Notes under the pieces: model-generated
Seen by the model: only the letters and a program-made list of their open reading frames with translations
The model's database searches: none
What the model was told of the DNA's origin: nothing
In this document: piece by piece, positions 18,658 through 28,261 of the stretch
How the letters are laid out: each line of letters begins with the position of its first letter
Position numbering within the stretch: position 1 is the first letter of the stretch
Translations under genes and position numbers: made by a program
Assembly (NCBI RefSeq): GCF_022919115.1
Contig: NZ_CP095072.1
Span: 124,001 to 188,000 of the forward strand
DNA from: Gracilibacillus caseinilyticus
GTDB taxonomy: Bacteria; Bacillota; Bacilli; Bacillales; Amphibacillaceae
Length of the DNA stretch: 64,000 nt
Direction of reading: 5' to 3'

Positions 18658-19653
18658 CTATTCATCCTCTGTCAATCTTTCAATCCACTTACTATATTTG
18701 TCACCATATTTATCGTAAACAGGTTGTACCGCTTCTCGCCATTCACTTACGTCATCGACTTCAATCAGCTCACTTCCCGCTTCGGTTACTTTTTCTTTTG
18801 AAACTTCTGTTAGCTCATCCCATGCCTCACGCTGCACTTCTATTGATTCCGTCGCGGCTTCTTTAAATATTGCCTGATCTTCTTCACTTAGCTGATCCCA
18901 TGTTTCCTGAGAGGCTAAAAGAACTTCAGGAGCTCCTTGAAATCCATTTACCGTATAATATTTCGCAACATTATAATGACTGGAGGTGTAGTAGCTTGGA
19001 AAGTTATTCTCTGCCCCATCAATCACACCATTTTGCAGAGAAGAATACACTTCCCCATAATCCATTGGCGTCGCTGATGCTCCAAGCGATTCGACAATAT
19101 CTATTGCTAATTCAGAAGATTGTACACGGATCTTTAAACCTTGTAAATCTTCTGGTGACTTAATTGGTCGTACCGTATTATAAAAGCTTCTTTCGCCAGA
19201 ATCATAGAATGCCAGACCAACTAACCTAGTACCTGAAAACGTATTCAAAAGAGTATTTCCTACTTCGCCTGTTAACTGATCCCATTTTTTCTCTTCGTCC
19301 TCAAAAAGAAATGGCATTGCTAACACACCTATTTGATCATTAAATTCCGTTAGTGGGGTTGTATTAGATCGAACAAAATCAATCGCCCCTAACTGTGTAA
19401 GTTCGACGGCTCTCTTCTCATCACCTAACTGACCACCGTGATACACTTTGATTTTATATCTTCCATCCGTTTTTTCCTCGACCAATCTAGCGAACTCCTT
19501 TGCCCCGATAGTGGTTGGATAATCAGCTGGCTGGTTTTCAGCCAAAATCAAGGTGGTTGTTCCATCTGCATTAGCAGAATACTCACTACATCCTGCTAAC
19601 AAAAGAACTGTGACACAAACTATCCAAATTAATGACATCGCTTTCTTTTTCAT
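18658..19653 (-). CDS. TRAP solute-binding lipoprotein (DctP), probably for a uronate
   Basis: A 331-residue periplasm-type binding protein anchored as a lipoprotein: LLAGC lipobox with Cys22. GLKIRVQSSELAIDIVESLG, the ATPMDYGEVYSSLQNG stretch and VIDGAENN include the conserved Arg and Asn that clamp a carboxylate in DctP proteins; this variant is common in sugar-acid TRAP systems. Uronate specificity is an inference supported by the two pectate lyases in the window and by the cre site and palindrome upstream. A dicarboxylate ligand is the alternative. First gene of the operon. Confidence 0.88.
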   Translation of the reverse strand: MKKKAMSLIWIVCVTVLLLAGCSEYSANADGTTTLILAENQPADYPTTIGAKEFARLVEEKTDGRYKIKVYHGGQLGDEKRAVELTQLGAIDFVRSNTTPLTEFNDQIGVLAMPFLFEDEEKKWDQLTGEVGNTLLNTFSGTRLVGLAFYDSGERSFYNTVRPIKSPEDLQGLKIRVQSSELAIDIVESLGASATPMDYGEVYSSLQNGVIDGAENNFPSYYTSSHYNVAKYYTVNGFQGAPEVLLASQETWDQLSEEDQAIFKEAATESIEVQREAWDELTEVSKEKVTEAGSELIEVDDVSEWREAVQPVYDKYGDKYSKWIERLTEDE

Positions 19654-19744
19654 GTAGCTTCACTCCTAAATATGTGTTGAAATCAATCTGTGTAGATAAT
19701 CATTCAAAATCTTAGTAGAAAAGGAACAAAAGAATTAGATTTTT

Positions 19745-19758
19745 TGTAAGCGTTAACT
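19745..19758 (-). promoter_or_regulatory. Catabolite-responsive element (cre) upstream of dctPQM
   Basis: TGTAAGCGTTAACT matches the CcpA consensus TGWAARCGYTWNCW at every position. It is 92 bp before the dctP start, so carbon catabolite repression is likely. Confidence 0.8.
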
Positions 19759-19766
19759 TTTCTAGT

Positions 19767-19794
19767 TTTACAATAACAACGTTGTTATTGTAAA
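19767..19794. promoter_or_regulatory. Perfect 28-bp palindrome, likely operator for dctPQM
   Basis: TTTACAATAACAAC (19767-19780) and its exact complement (19781-19794), eight bases from the cre site. No T-tract or gene end is nearby, so this is an operator rather than a terminator. GntR/FadR or LacI family repressors of uronate genes are candidates; no such regulator is adjacent. Confidence 0.65.
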
Positions 19795-19934
19795 TCTTAA
19801 AATAAAAAGTCATGAAAATCAAGATTAACCTATCTGTTAAGGTGGAAATGGTTTTAAAGTAATAGAGAGAAAACAAAAAGAAGGTTCTTCTGTACCACTA
19901 TACAAAAAACTGGAAATTATATTGCTCATAAAAC

Positions 19935-19960
19935 GGGACAGGAGAACTGTTCTCCTGCCC
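19935..19960 (-). terminator. Terminator of the ABC exporter operon
   Basis: GGGACAGGAGAA pairs with TTCTCCTGCCC (one bulge), followed by a short U-stretch on the minus strand, eight bases from the permease stop. Its sequence resembles the terminator at 30724-30750. Confidence 0.7.
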
Positions 19961-19967
19961 TACTCTC

Positions 19968-21566
19968 CTATTTTCTCCATAAAACCACATTTGCTACCAC
20001 TAATATTGCAATCAAGATATATGGACCGATTGCGAAGGAGCTTGCTATGAAATGGATGACGCCGAAGAATATCGTTAGACCTAGAAGTGCGAATGATTCT
20101 GCAGCTTGTTTGCTTTCTGCGCCTTTGTATGATTCTGAAAATGGCATGGACTCTTTGAGAAATACACGATAACAAATTCTGCTGTGAATCCCGGTCACCA
20201 ATAGCAGCACAAGCAAAAACGTCCAGATTTTGACCGAGAATATCACAAGAAAAATAGCAGCTAACACAAGATAAACCGGGATAAACAACCTGACCAAAAA
20301 CGCTTTTAACGCTGCACGATGTAATATCGCCTCGTTACTGACCGGTAATGCACGAAAAATCCAGGCGCCTTTCTCATTCGTGGAAAACTTAAGCATCTGA
20401 ACACCTGCAGGAATTAAAATTAAACAAACATACATAGCGAAATACATTTTTCCTTCTCGGATTTCGGCCCAGGAATGTAGTGTCAGGTCATTAATGATAA
20501 AAATAAAAGGAAATACTAAAGCCATTCCGATAGACGGATAGACCTTCAACTTAAAATCTCGTTCATTTCGTAATATTCGTGATGTAAAATCGAAAAAAAT
20601 CCGTTCTTCCTTCCCCCAGACCAACAGCTTCGACCACAGGCGACTCCACCATTCCTTCACTTGTTTATGCTTACCGTTGTTAGATAAGAGCTTCTCCAAA
20701 TTCCGTTCAAAGGTAGGAATCATTTTTATATAAAGAATGATAGCAACGATTGGGACCACTACACCTAATGCAGCAAGTATGATATAGTCTGCATTCCACG
20801 CTCCATGCAAGACAATTTCATAGATGGCACCATACCAGATCGGCGGCATCAATACATGCCACCAGCCGAAATCAAATTGGACATGTAAATCAACAAATTC
20901 AAAGGAGCGCGCTACTACTTGATAGCCGACAATCATTGAAATACTTAACAGAATTTGGATATAATTGATAATATCTTTTAATTTCTCGCCATCAAAAAAA
21001 CGCAAAATCAAAATATAAACAAAAGCTGTCATAATCAAAATCAGCAGATTTACAAAAAACAGGATCACAATACTTAACAAAAAAAAGACAATGCCGTGGT
21101 TCACAAGACCAACAATCATCGGAATAGCCGTAAAAGCAATCGTCAACTGGCACAGGTAAAGAGTAATATGCACTACTTTGGCACTGTTAATCGTTCGGCT
21201 GTCTACCGGCTTGGTATGGAGTATCATATTATCACGGACATCTAACAATACACTCGAAAAATCTGAAATTGTTGACGTCATGATAATAAACATGACAACG
21301 CCGTACAGGATACTCAGCTGGAAAATATATTGATCGCCTATTAAGAAGGCAATTAAGATAAGCCCCATCAAGGCGTAAATACCGAGTGATTTCAGAAACT
21401 GATTGCCCGAATCTGACTTGGAATCATTAAAAATTGTCGGTACCCTTCGCGAATCCATCGTTAATTTCAATTGCAGAATCTTGCGCATCATCGGATAATC
21501 AACATGCATTTGTTCAAAAAAGAAGCGCAGCATATCCAAGATTTTCAGCGATTTAAAATTATCCAT
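19968..21566 (-). CDS. ABC transporter permease (large ABC-2 type exporter)
   Basis: Membrane protein of about 532 residues with two clusters of hydrophobic helices separated by a long cytoplasmic loop (about residues 290-350), typical of the large permease paired with a single ATPase in Firmicutes. The start at 21566 (MDNFKSLK) has GGTGAT five bases upstream; an ATG at 21578 is also possible. It overlaps the ATPase gene by eight bases, so the two are co-translated. Substrate unknown. Confidence 0.78.
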   Translation of the reverse strand: MDNFKSLKILDMLRFFFEQMHVDYPMMRKILQLKLTMDSRRVPTIFNDSKSDSGNQFLKSLGIYALMGLILIAFLIGDQYIFQLSILYGVVMFIIMTSTISDFSSVLLDVRDNMILHTKPVDSRTINSAKVVHITLYLCQLTIAFTAIPMIVGLVNHGIVFFLLSIVILFFVNLLILIMTAFVYILILRFFDGEKLKDIINYIQILLSISMIVGYQVVARSFEFVDLHVQFDFGWWHVLMPPIWYGAIYEIVLHGAWNADYIILAALGVVVPIVAIILYIKMIPTFERNLEKLLSNNGKHKQVKEWWSRLWSKLLVWGKEERIFFDFTSRILRNERDFKLKVYPSIGMALVFPFIFIINDLTLHSWAEIREGKMYFAMYVCLILIPAGVQMLKFSTNEKGAWIFRALPVSNEAILHRAALKAFLVRLFIPVYLVLAAIFLVIFSVKIWTFLLVLLLVTGIHSRICYRVFLKESMPFSESYKGAESKQAAESFALLGLTIFFGVIHFIASSFAIGPYILIAILVVANVVLWRK

Positions 21567-22353
21567 TCGGATCACCATTCTTCACGATCTCAACAAAAGA
21601 ATTAGCAATTTCCTGATGGTTATCAAATCCTGTCAGCTGATTGAAGATTTCCTCCAGAGAACCTTCCTGACTTTGCTGCTGTAATTGCTCAAATGTGCCA
21701 TCCGCAACAATTTGCCCATCAGCCAGTAATACAATTCTGTTGCTGATTTTTTCGACGACATCCATAATATGTGAGGAATAAAAAATCGTCTTGCCTTCAC
21801 TGGCTAACTGATCTAAGATTTCCTTCACAATCATCATACTGTTGGCATCAAGCCCACTTAACGGTTCGTCTAAAAACAGTAAATCCGGGTTATGTATAAT
21901 ACTTGCGATAAAAAGAACTTTCTGGCGCATCCCTTTGGAGAAAGAAGAGATCCTTGTATACACCACATTCTCTAATTCAAATAATCGCATTAACGCCATC
22001 GTTTTAGAAGTAATGACATGCTGATCCATCCCATACAATCCACCAATGAAAGACAGATACTCAAGTGGTGTTAAACTATCATAGATCTCACCGTTTTCCG
22101 GGACATATCCAATCCGCTTTTTATAAGCAACACCGTTCTTTTTGATATCTTCACCAAATATTTCAATGTCTCCTTCAAAACTGGAAATTAAGCCTAACAT
22201 CATTTTTACTGTGGTACTTTTTCCTGCACCATTCGGTCCGATATAACCTATAATTTGTCCTTGATAGACATCGAGATTAATAGCTTCCAACACTCGGGTA
22301 CTGCCATATGATTTCGATACATTTTTTAATGATAAAATGACTTCTTCTTCCAT
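21559..22353 (-). CDS. ABC transporter ATP-binding protein
   Basis: A 264-residue ATPase with Walker A GPNGAGKST, Q-loop GYVPENGE, signature FSKGMRQK, Walker B LLFLDEPLSGLD and a switch His in YSSHIMD. The signature and C-terminal tail place it with exporters rather than importers. ATG at 22353 has GGAGG seven bases upstream; the GTG six bases earlier is too close. Partner of the following large permease. Confidence 0.9.
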   Translation of the reverse strand: MEEEVILSLKNVSKSYGSTRVLEAINLDVYQGQIIGYIGPNGAGKSTTVKMMLGLISSFEGDIEIFGEDIKKNGVAYKKRIGYVPENGEIYDSLTPLEYLSFIGGLYGMDQHVITSKTMALMRLFELENVVYTRISSFSKGMRQKVLFIASIIHNPDLLFLDEPLSGLDANSMMIVKEILDQLASEGKTIFYSSHIMDVVEKISNRIVLLADGQIVADGTFEQLQQQSQEGSLEEIFNQLTGFDNHQEIANSFVEIVKNGDPNG

Positions 22354-22476
22354 TTTCACACCTCCACCGATATCTTAACATATATTTCCTCCAACTGTTG
22401 TTTCTTTAGTGTCAAAAATAAGGAAAAATGTGTATAATTATCTATATAATCCATACATGAACGGAGCGTTTTTTAC

Positions 22477-25128
22477 ATGAATCATTTTCCTCAAGGAATT
22501 GCGTTTTGCTTCCCGTGGCGCAGTTATCAACATGATGTATTGGAACAGTTAGACCATCATCTGGAGAACCGGCATTTGCATCTGGTAGCCCCGCCTGGTT
22601 CAGGGAAAACGGTATTAGGGTTAGAAGTGATAAAAAGATTGGAAAAGGCAACACTTATTATCGCTCCAACACTTGCAATCCGTAATCAGTGGGCAGATCG
22701 TTTTACCGAGCTTTTTTTGCAACAGGAGGAGCAGCCGGACTGGATATCAACTGATATTAAGAGGCCAGCATTTGTGACAATAACAACTTATCAAGGATTG
22801 TATGCGTTATTTCATGATTCATTACAAGCGCAGGAAACAGAGCTGGATGATTTAGAAGAAGAAGAGATTCCTCTCGAAAATGAAGCCAAACATGCTGCTA
22901 TCGAGCGACTTCTTCAACAAAACTTCCAAACGCTGGTATTAGATGAAGCCCACCATTTGCGAACGAATTGGTGGAAAACAACGATGCACCTCAGAAATCA
23001 GTTAGATGATCCGACACTCATCGCCTTAACAGCGACCCCGCCTTATGATGTGGGAAAATCAGAATGGGATAAATATATCGAATTGTGCGGACCGATTGAT
23101 GAAGAAATCGAAGTAGACGCGCTCGTTAAAGAAGGAGATTTATGTCCCCATCAAGATTATGTCTGGATGTCGTCCATGACAGCAAAAGAAAAAGAACCGA
23201 TTGATACGTTTCATGGTGAAGCAGAGACAATAAGAACCGGTTTATTGGATAATGCAACATTACGGCAAGCCATCGAGAATCATCCATGGATACTATCAGA
23301 GGAATATATTGAGGAAAAACTAGCAAACTATCCATATTTTATAAGTATGATTATATATTTGAAAGAAGTTGATAGTCTCGCTTGGAAGAAGCCTTTTGAA
23401 ATGTTGAATGAAAAAGCAGCTGATCTCCCCTCGTTTGACCTGGAATGGGCGGAGGAGTTATTAACCTTTTTGTTATACCACGATAAGCATATCGATCCGA
23501 AAGAAGAGCCGTTAATGACAATCAAAAAGCATTTATCATCGATCAAAGCAATCGAACATCGCAAAGTGAAACTAATGGCGACAAGATCGATAGAAAGAAC
23601 TTTATTACATAGTGCTTCGAAGCTGGACAGTATTACGGAAATAGTACAATTAGAGAAAAACGCGCAAAAAGAGTCACTTCGATTAGTCGTATTAGCTGAT
23701 TTTATTTATAAAGAAGACCTTGGCGAAGATAAACCATTGATTCGTTTAGGTGTGGTCCCTATCTTTGAAAAGCTGCGCAGAAACGTATCTGATCAATGTC
23801 GTATCGGTGTACTAACTGGTTCTGTTGTGATTGTACCTAAAAAGGTGCTCTCATTACTTGAGGAATATCAGTTGCGATTTTCTGCACAGATACTTGAACA
23901 TGATGATCATTATGCAACGATTACATGGAAAGGTGCATCGAGACAGGAAATGGTGAAAAGTCATCACTAACATTTTTGCAAGTGGGGAGATTGATGTGTT
24001 AGTCGGGACAACAGCATTGCTAGGAGAAGGCTGGGATGCTCCGAGCGTTAATACGTTAATCCTTGCTTCCTATGTGGGAAGTTTTATGCTGACCAATCAA
24101 ATGCGTGGCCGTGCAATCAGAGCAGAACGTGGCAATGCAGATAAAGTAGCGAATGTCTGGCACTTAGTCTGTGTCGATCCGCATATGTATGGCGGTGGTT
24201 ATGATTATCAGTCTTTAAGCAGAAGGTTTCAGTCCTTAAATGGGGTCGATGCAGAGCTTGCAATTATTCAAACGGGCATGAAGCGCTTGCGAATTGCGAA
24301 GCCGCCATTTAATAAACAGGGGATCAACGAAACCAATCGTATCATGTCAACTCGTGCAAAGGATCGTATTCGACTTTTTGAAAGGTGGCAGGAAGCCGTC
24401 CAAAAAGGGGAAAAGAAAAGAGAAGAAGTGGAAATAAGTGCAAACCAACTGCCACGTATTTTTGAGTATCGAAACACCATGAAATCGCTATTCATCATGA
24501 CGATCACTACTATTTTAAGTATTCTTTATTCCATCGGTGAAAATAGCTACCATCTTCATTCATGGAAGGAACTAATGGTAGCACTGATCATGGGTCTTCT
24601 AATCGGAATCGTACTATCCAGCCCATATTGGTGGCGGGCATTACGGATTCTCTTATTCAATTCCACACTTGAAGCAAGGATGAAGCATGTCGCTGAAACG
24701 CTCTATCAAACCTTAAACGAGATCGGAATCATCCATACGCCGATGAAACAGAACAAAATCATTATTCATAAAGAGGACTCGGGCGGTCTGTCCGGCTATT
24801 TAGAACACAGTACGACTCAGGAACAAAAGCTATTTATCGAAGCGTTGGCACAACTGTTGGACCCTATTGAGAATCCGAGATATATTCTCCACCGACAGTC
24901 AGGAAAATGCTTATGGATTCGACATGATTACCACGCCATCCCTGATGGAATTGGACGAAAGAAAGAACACGTAGAAGTCTTTTTGAGAAATTGGAAAAAA
25001 AATTAGGAAAAGCAGCATACATCTATACGAGAACACCAGAAGGAAGACAGTTATTATTAAAAGCCAGATACCGTGCCATGTCCAATAAATTCGTCACCAA
25101 ATCAGAACGGCGCAGTGTTTGGAAGTAG
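22477..25128 (+). pseudogene. DEAD/DEAH-box helicase family gene, broken by two frameshifts
   Basis: Intact homologues would be one protein of roughly 880 residues. Part 1 (22477-23970) has Walker A PPGSGKT, the DEAH box in VLDEAHHLR and motif III LTATPP. It ends at a stop caused by one extra A in AAAA at 23956-23959; removing one A restores VKVITNIFASGEIDV and runs into part 2 (23996-25006), which has the helicase C-terminal motifs GEGWDAPSVN and QMRGRAIRA. Part 2 stops after an A8 run at 24995-25002; one more A would extend the frame to 25128 through YIYTRTPEGR. Part 2 also carries two membrane-like stretches. Either a true pseudogene, homopolymer sequencing errors, or slippage. Divergent from the ABC operon. 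Confidence 0.85.
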
Positions 25129-25268
25129 AATGGGGGCTCACTCCATTCATACAAGTATTCCTGGTTTCAATTTGTCATTGTTAATGTGGAAGACCATATA
25201 TGGATTATGTTACGTTTATAATAGTAGAAAAAACATTTAGTCATCTCACGATATAAACCTCTTAAGAG

Positions 25269-25389
25269 GATGTTCAAAACGCCCGGAAAAAATCGCTTTG
25301 ATTCTGCGTGTATGGATAAGCATACATTCTGGTGCTCGAAGCTGCGCCTTGCATTTCTTTGCGATTTTTGCCCTCCTTTTAGAACATGC
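25269..25389. repeat. Inverted-repeat element, about 120 bp
   Basis: Left GATGTTCAAAACGC with AAAAAATCGC and right GCGATTTTTG with TTTTAGAACATGC are imperfect inverted repeats enclosing a conserved-looking centre (GTATGGATAAGCATACATTC). The minus-strand ORF covering it looks like a translation of the element rather than a gene. The remainder of 25129-25453 shows nothing else. Confidence 0.5.
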
Positions 25390-25453
25390 TCGATAAGCAT
25401 CACGTGCTATAAGGATAATAGAATATGTTTAACCGAATAGGAGTTTTCAATAA

Positions 25454-26395
25454 ATGGTATATTTTAAAATTGACAATGATCATTCAACGAGTGAATTGCT
25501 TCCGTCTTTTTCGCTCACTGTGGAGGAAACATCTACTACGTCTCTTTACTGTGATGCAGACATTCAAGGCGAATTACTAAATTTTTTACAAAAACATAAT
25601 CACATCCGTGTTTTTGACCAAAAGGATGGATTGTATCAGCGATTGACAGTGGAAGACAATATCGCTTTTTTCCACAAATGGTTCCGTTGTTCTGTACCAC
25701 TTCCTGAGATCCTTGTCTTATTTGAGCTGCACACCTGTGTTAAAACACCTTTACATAAATGTTCAGTATCTGAGGTTCGCCGTGTCCATTTTGCCAAATA
25801 TTTTATGAGCGGGAGCAGTCCCATGATTTTTAGAGAGCCTATTTACCATATTGATATCCGCTCCATCAATACATTTATAAAAATGCTGCAAAAAATAAAG
25901 GAAAGTCATATCCCTGTAATCGTTTTAGTCTCTAACATGGAACATGCCTTATTGCTCGGTGATGTAGCATACAAATTACAAAACAAAGGATTGCAACAAA
26001 TAGAAGTAGAGGATCAAGACAGTGATACATCTTCAATTGAATCGGAAAGCACGTCCATCAACTTGTTGAAGATCCCTGCAAAAGTAGACGATAAAATCAT
26101 TCTTTTCGACCCACCAGAGATCGATTATATCGAAAGTCAGGATGGCAAAGCAGTGATTTTTATTAATGAAACATCGTATACCATGGATTCCACGCTTACC
26201 AAAATGGAAAAGAAATTAGAACTGTACGGTTTTTATCGCTGTCATCGATCCTACATCGTTAACTTGCAAAAAGTGCGCGAAATTATTACGTGGTCTAAAA
26301 ATACCTATTCATTAAGAATTGATAATAATGTACAGTCCACCATTCCACTGTCACGAACCAAAATTCAGGACATTCAGGAGAAATTCACCCTCTAA
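25454..26395 (+). CDS. LytTR transcriptional regulator with degenerate ABC-ATPase-like N-terminus
   Basis: A 313-residue protein. Residues 206-313 form a LytTR DNA-binding domain (VDDKIILFDPPEIDYIES, then FYRCHRSYIVNL at 260-271). The N-terminal 180 residues follow the order of an ABC ATPase: LTVEDNIAFF as in the helical domain, CSVSEVRRVHFAKYF where the LSGGQ signature helix lies, MIFREPIYHIDIRS at the Walker B/D-loop and VIVLVSNMEHALLL at the switch region. Walker A and catalytic residues are absent, so it should not hydrolyse ATP. The adjacent downstream ABC exporter is the likely target. No obvious receiver domain. Fusion regulators of this kind occur in Firmicutes; the signal is unknown. 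Confidence 0.8.
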   Translation: MVYFKIDNDHSTSELLPSFSLTVEETSTTSLYCDADIQGELLNFLQKHNHIRVFDQKDGLYQRLTVEDNIAFFHKWFRCSVPLPEILVLFELHTCVKTPLHKCSVSEVRRVHFAKYFMSGSSPMIFREPIYHIDIRSINTFIKMLQKIKESHIPVIVLVSNMEHALLLGDVAYKLQNKGLQQIEVEDQDSDTSSIESESTSINLLKIPAKVDDKIILFDPPEIDYIESQDGKAVIFINETSYTMDSTLTKMEKKLELYGFYRCHRSYIVNLQKVREIITWSKNTYSLRIDNNVQSTIPLSRTKIQDIQEKFTL

Positions 26396-26403
26396 TTGGT
26401 ACT

Positions 26404-26510
26404 GTTCAGCATTAATAATCGAATAGGAAGGATTATTTGACCAACATTTCACCTGTTTTCGGATACAGTTCAGCTTATCTCCAGTACATTCCGTACGAAT
26501 TCGGCTGAAC
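26404..26510. promoter_or_regulatory. Repeated GTTCAGC motifs, possible LytTR sites before the ABC operon
   Basis: GTTCAGC occurs at 26404-26410 and 26468-26474 and inverted at 26504-26510. ACAGTTCAG at 26466-26473 fits the LytTR half-site pattern [TA][AC][CA]GTTN[AG][TG]. They lie between the LytTR gene and the ABC genes, where autoregulated promoters would be expected. Confidence 0.5.
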
Positions 26511-26562
26511 ACCTCCTTGCATCAAGCTACAATGAAGGTACCACATCAAAGGAGGTATTCGA

Positions 26563-27411
26563 TTGGAACATGCAATTGAAGTAAAAAACGTACGAAAGGT
26601 ATTTGATCAAGTCATCGCTATTGATCATATTCATTTTCATCTGAACAGAGGAGAAATTTTTGGCTTACTCGGTCCAAGTGGATCAGGAAAAACCACAACC
26701 GTTAAAATGTTAACAGGAGAAATGAAACAGACACAAGGTGAAATTAACGTATTAGGAATAAACGCTAAACAATTTCGAACACCCGCGTTCAAATCCATGA
26801 TTGGCATTCTCTCCGATAATAGTGCGCTCTATGAACGACTCACGGTTTATGACAACTTGAAATTATTTTGTAAATTATACAATACGCCGCTTACAGCTAT
26901 TGATACGATTCTTAAGGAAGTTAATTTGGAAGGCGAACAGTCCAAAACGGTCTCCAAATTATCCAAAGGGATGAAGCAACGGGTTTTACTTGCGAAGGCC
27001 CTGATTCATAAGCCTGATTTAGTATTTCTTGATGAACCAACCTCTGCCTTGGATCCTGGAAACATTGCGCAAATTCACCGCGGACTGCGTAAGCTAAATG
27101 AAGCGGGTACGACGATTTTCCTAACTACCCATAACATGGAAGAAGCAACCACATTATGTGACAGGGTCGCTTTCTTAGATGGAGGAAAAATACAAGAACT
27201 TGACACTCCAGAGGCACTTCGTTACAAATATTCCACCCATGCCTTTCATGTCGAGACATTTGATGGGCGACGCTTGGTCTTTGAGAACGAACCAAATAGT
27301 GCCGAACAGATGAAAGAACTGATTGCAAATGGAGAAGTGAAAACAATGCATACGGATAATCCTACGCTTGGCGATATCTTTCTTGAAGTAACCGGAAAGG
27401 AGTTGGTTTGA
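26563..27411 (+). CDS. ABC transporter ATP-binding protein, LytTR-linked exporter
   Basis: A 282-residue ATPase: Walker A GPSGSGKTTT, signature LSKGMKQR, Walker B LVFLDEPTSALD and switch TTHNMEEA. TTG start at 26563 supported by AAAGGAGG seven bases upstream; no better ATG is in frame. Belongs to the exporter subfamily with one ATPase and one ABC-2 permease. Overlaps the next gene by one base. Probably controlled by the LytTR protein encoded just upstream. Confidence 0.9.
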   Translation: MEHAIEVKNVRKVFDQVIAIDHIHFHLNRGEIFGLLGPSGSGKTTTVKMLTGEMKQTQGEINVLGINAKQFRTPAFKSMIGILSDNSALYERLTVYDNLKLFCKLYNTPLTAIDTILKEVNLEGEQSKTVSKLSKGMKQRVLLAKALIHKPDLVFLDEPTSALDPGNIAQIHRGLRKLNEAGTTIFLTTHNMEEATTLCDRVAFLDGGKIQELDTPEALRYKYSTHAFHVETFDGRRLVFENEPNSAEQMKELIANGEVKTMHTDNPTLGDIFLEVTGKELV

Positions 27412-28109
27412 TGAATGTTCAACGTATTAGTGCCATTTTTGAAAAAGACAGTAAAGATTTTATAAAAAACATAACCTTACTGATGATGCCTTTCATCTCG
27501 ATTGTATTAGCGCTACTTTATGACCGAATCGGAGACAGTGAAGCGCAAATGCCAATGCTTATGATCTATATTATTGTAGGAGTAACCTTTTCGACGGTTA
27601 CCTCTGTTACGATTATGACAATGATGGCAGAGGAAAATGAAAAGAAAACCTTAAGAGGATTGATCTTATCACCCGCCACATTTGTAGACATCATTGTCGG
27701 CAAAAGTCTAGTTACCAGCATCATTACATTTATTACGTTGGTTGTTTCGTTGCTCATTATCGGCATTGATCCCATACTAGACATTAGACCGATCATAAGC
27801 CTGGTTCTATTGTTTTTGTTCTTTCTCATGCTTGGCATAGGTATCGGCCTTTTTGCAAAATCGATGGCTTCTACATCTGCTTACGGCATGCCTGTTATGT
27901 TTCTTTTCGGTTTCACCCCTATGTTCTCTATCATTGGGTTAAGCGAGGATAATATTATAATGAAAATTCTTGAGCTGTTCCCTATCATGCAGGCAATCGA
28001 AATCCATAATACTTCGTCTTGGCTGCCTTTAGGGGTTTCCAGTATATGGGTTGTGGCTGCTGCGATCTTTATGTACGTATGCTTTAGAAAAACTGTGACG
28101 GATGAGTAA
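27411..28109 (+). CDS. ABC-2 type permease
   Basis: A 232-residue protein with six membrane helices and a cytoplasmic TMMAEENEKKTLRGLILSP segment between helices 2 and 3, characteristic of ABC-2 exporters. ATG at 27411 overlaps the ATPase stop in TGATG, with AAGGAG eight bases upstream. Exported compound unknown; peptides or lipids are possible. Confidence 0.85.
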   Translation: MNVQRISAIFEKDSKDFIKNITLLMMPFISIVLALLYDRIGDSEAQMPMLMIYIIVGVTFSTVTSVTIMTMMAEENEKKTLRGLILSPATFVDIIVGKSLVTSIITFITLVVSLLIIGIDPILDIRPIISLVLLFLFFLMLGIGIGLFAKSMASTSAYGMPVMFLFGFTPMFSIIGLSEDNIIMKILELFPIMQAIEIHNTSSWLPLGVSSIWVVAAAIFMYVCFRKTVTDE

Positions 28110-28135
28110 GTTATAGCCAATAGTTGGGTGCTGGA

Positions 28136-28165
28136 GAGTGGTGCTTAGGCGCCATTCTTTTTTTT
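28136..28165 (+). terminator. Terminator of the LytTR-linked ABC operon
   Basis: Nine-bp stem GAGTGGTGC/GCGCCATTC (two G-U pairs), TTAG loop and a run of eight T. Confidence 0.75.
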
Positions 28166-28177
28166 CATAAATCCATA

Positions 28178-28211
28178 TAAAAACAGGGCATTTCCAAAAA
28201 GAATGCCCTGT
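28178..28211 (-). terminator. Terminator of the 5'-nucleotidase gene
   Basis: ACAGGGCATT (28183-28192) pairs with AATGCCCTGT (28202-28211), followed by UUUUU on the minus strand. Confidence 0.8.
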
Positions 28212-28261
28212 CACATTAAAATCGTTATATATCAGCTTCGTATCCTATCTTGTCACTTACC

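Noticed and set aside
23956..23998. Programmed frameshift in the helicase gene
   Set aside because: Only an AAAAG run, no slippery heptamer with downstream pseudoknot or internal SD, and a second frameshift exists further on.
25167..25403. 78-codon minus-strand ORF
   Set aside because: Covers the inverted-repeat element; reading frame is probably incidental.
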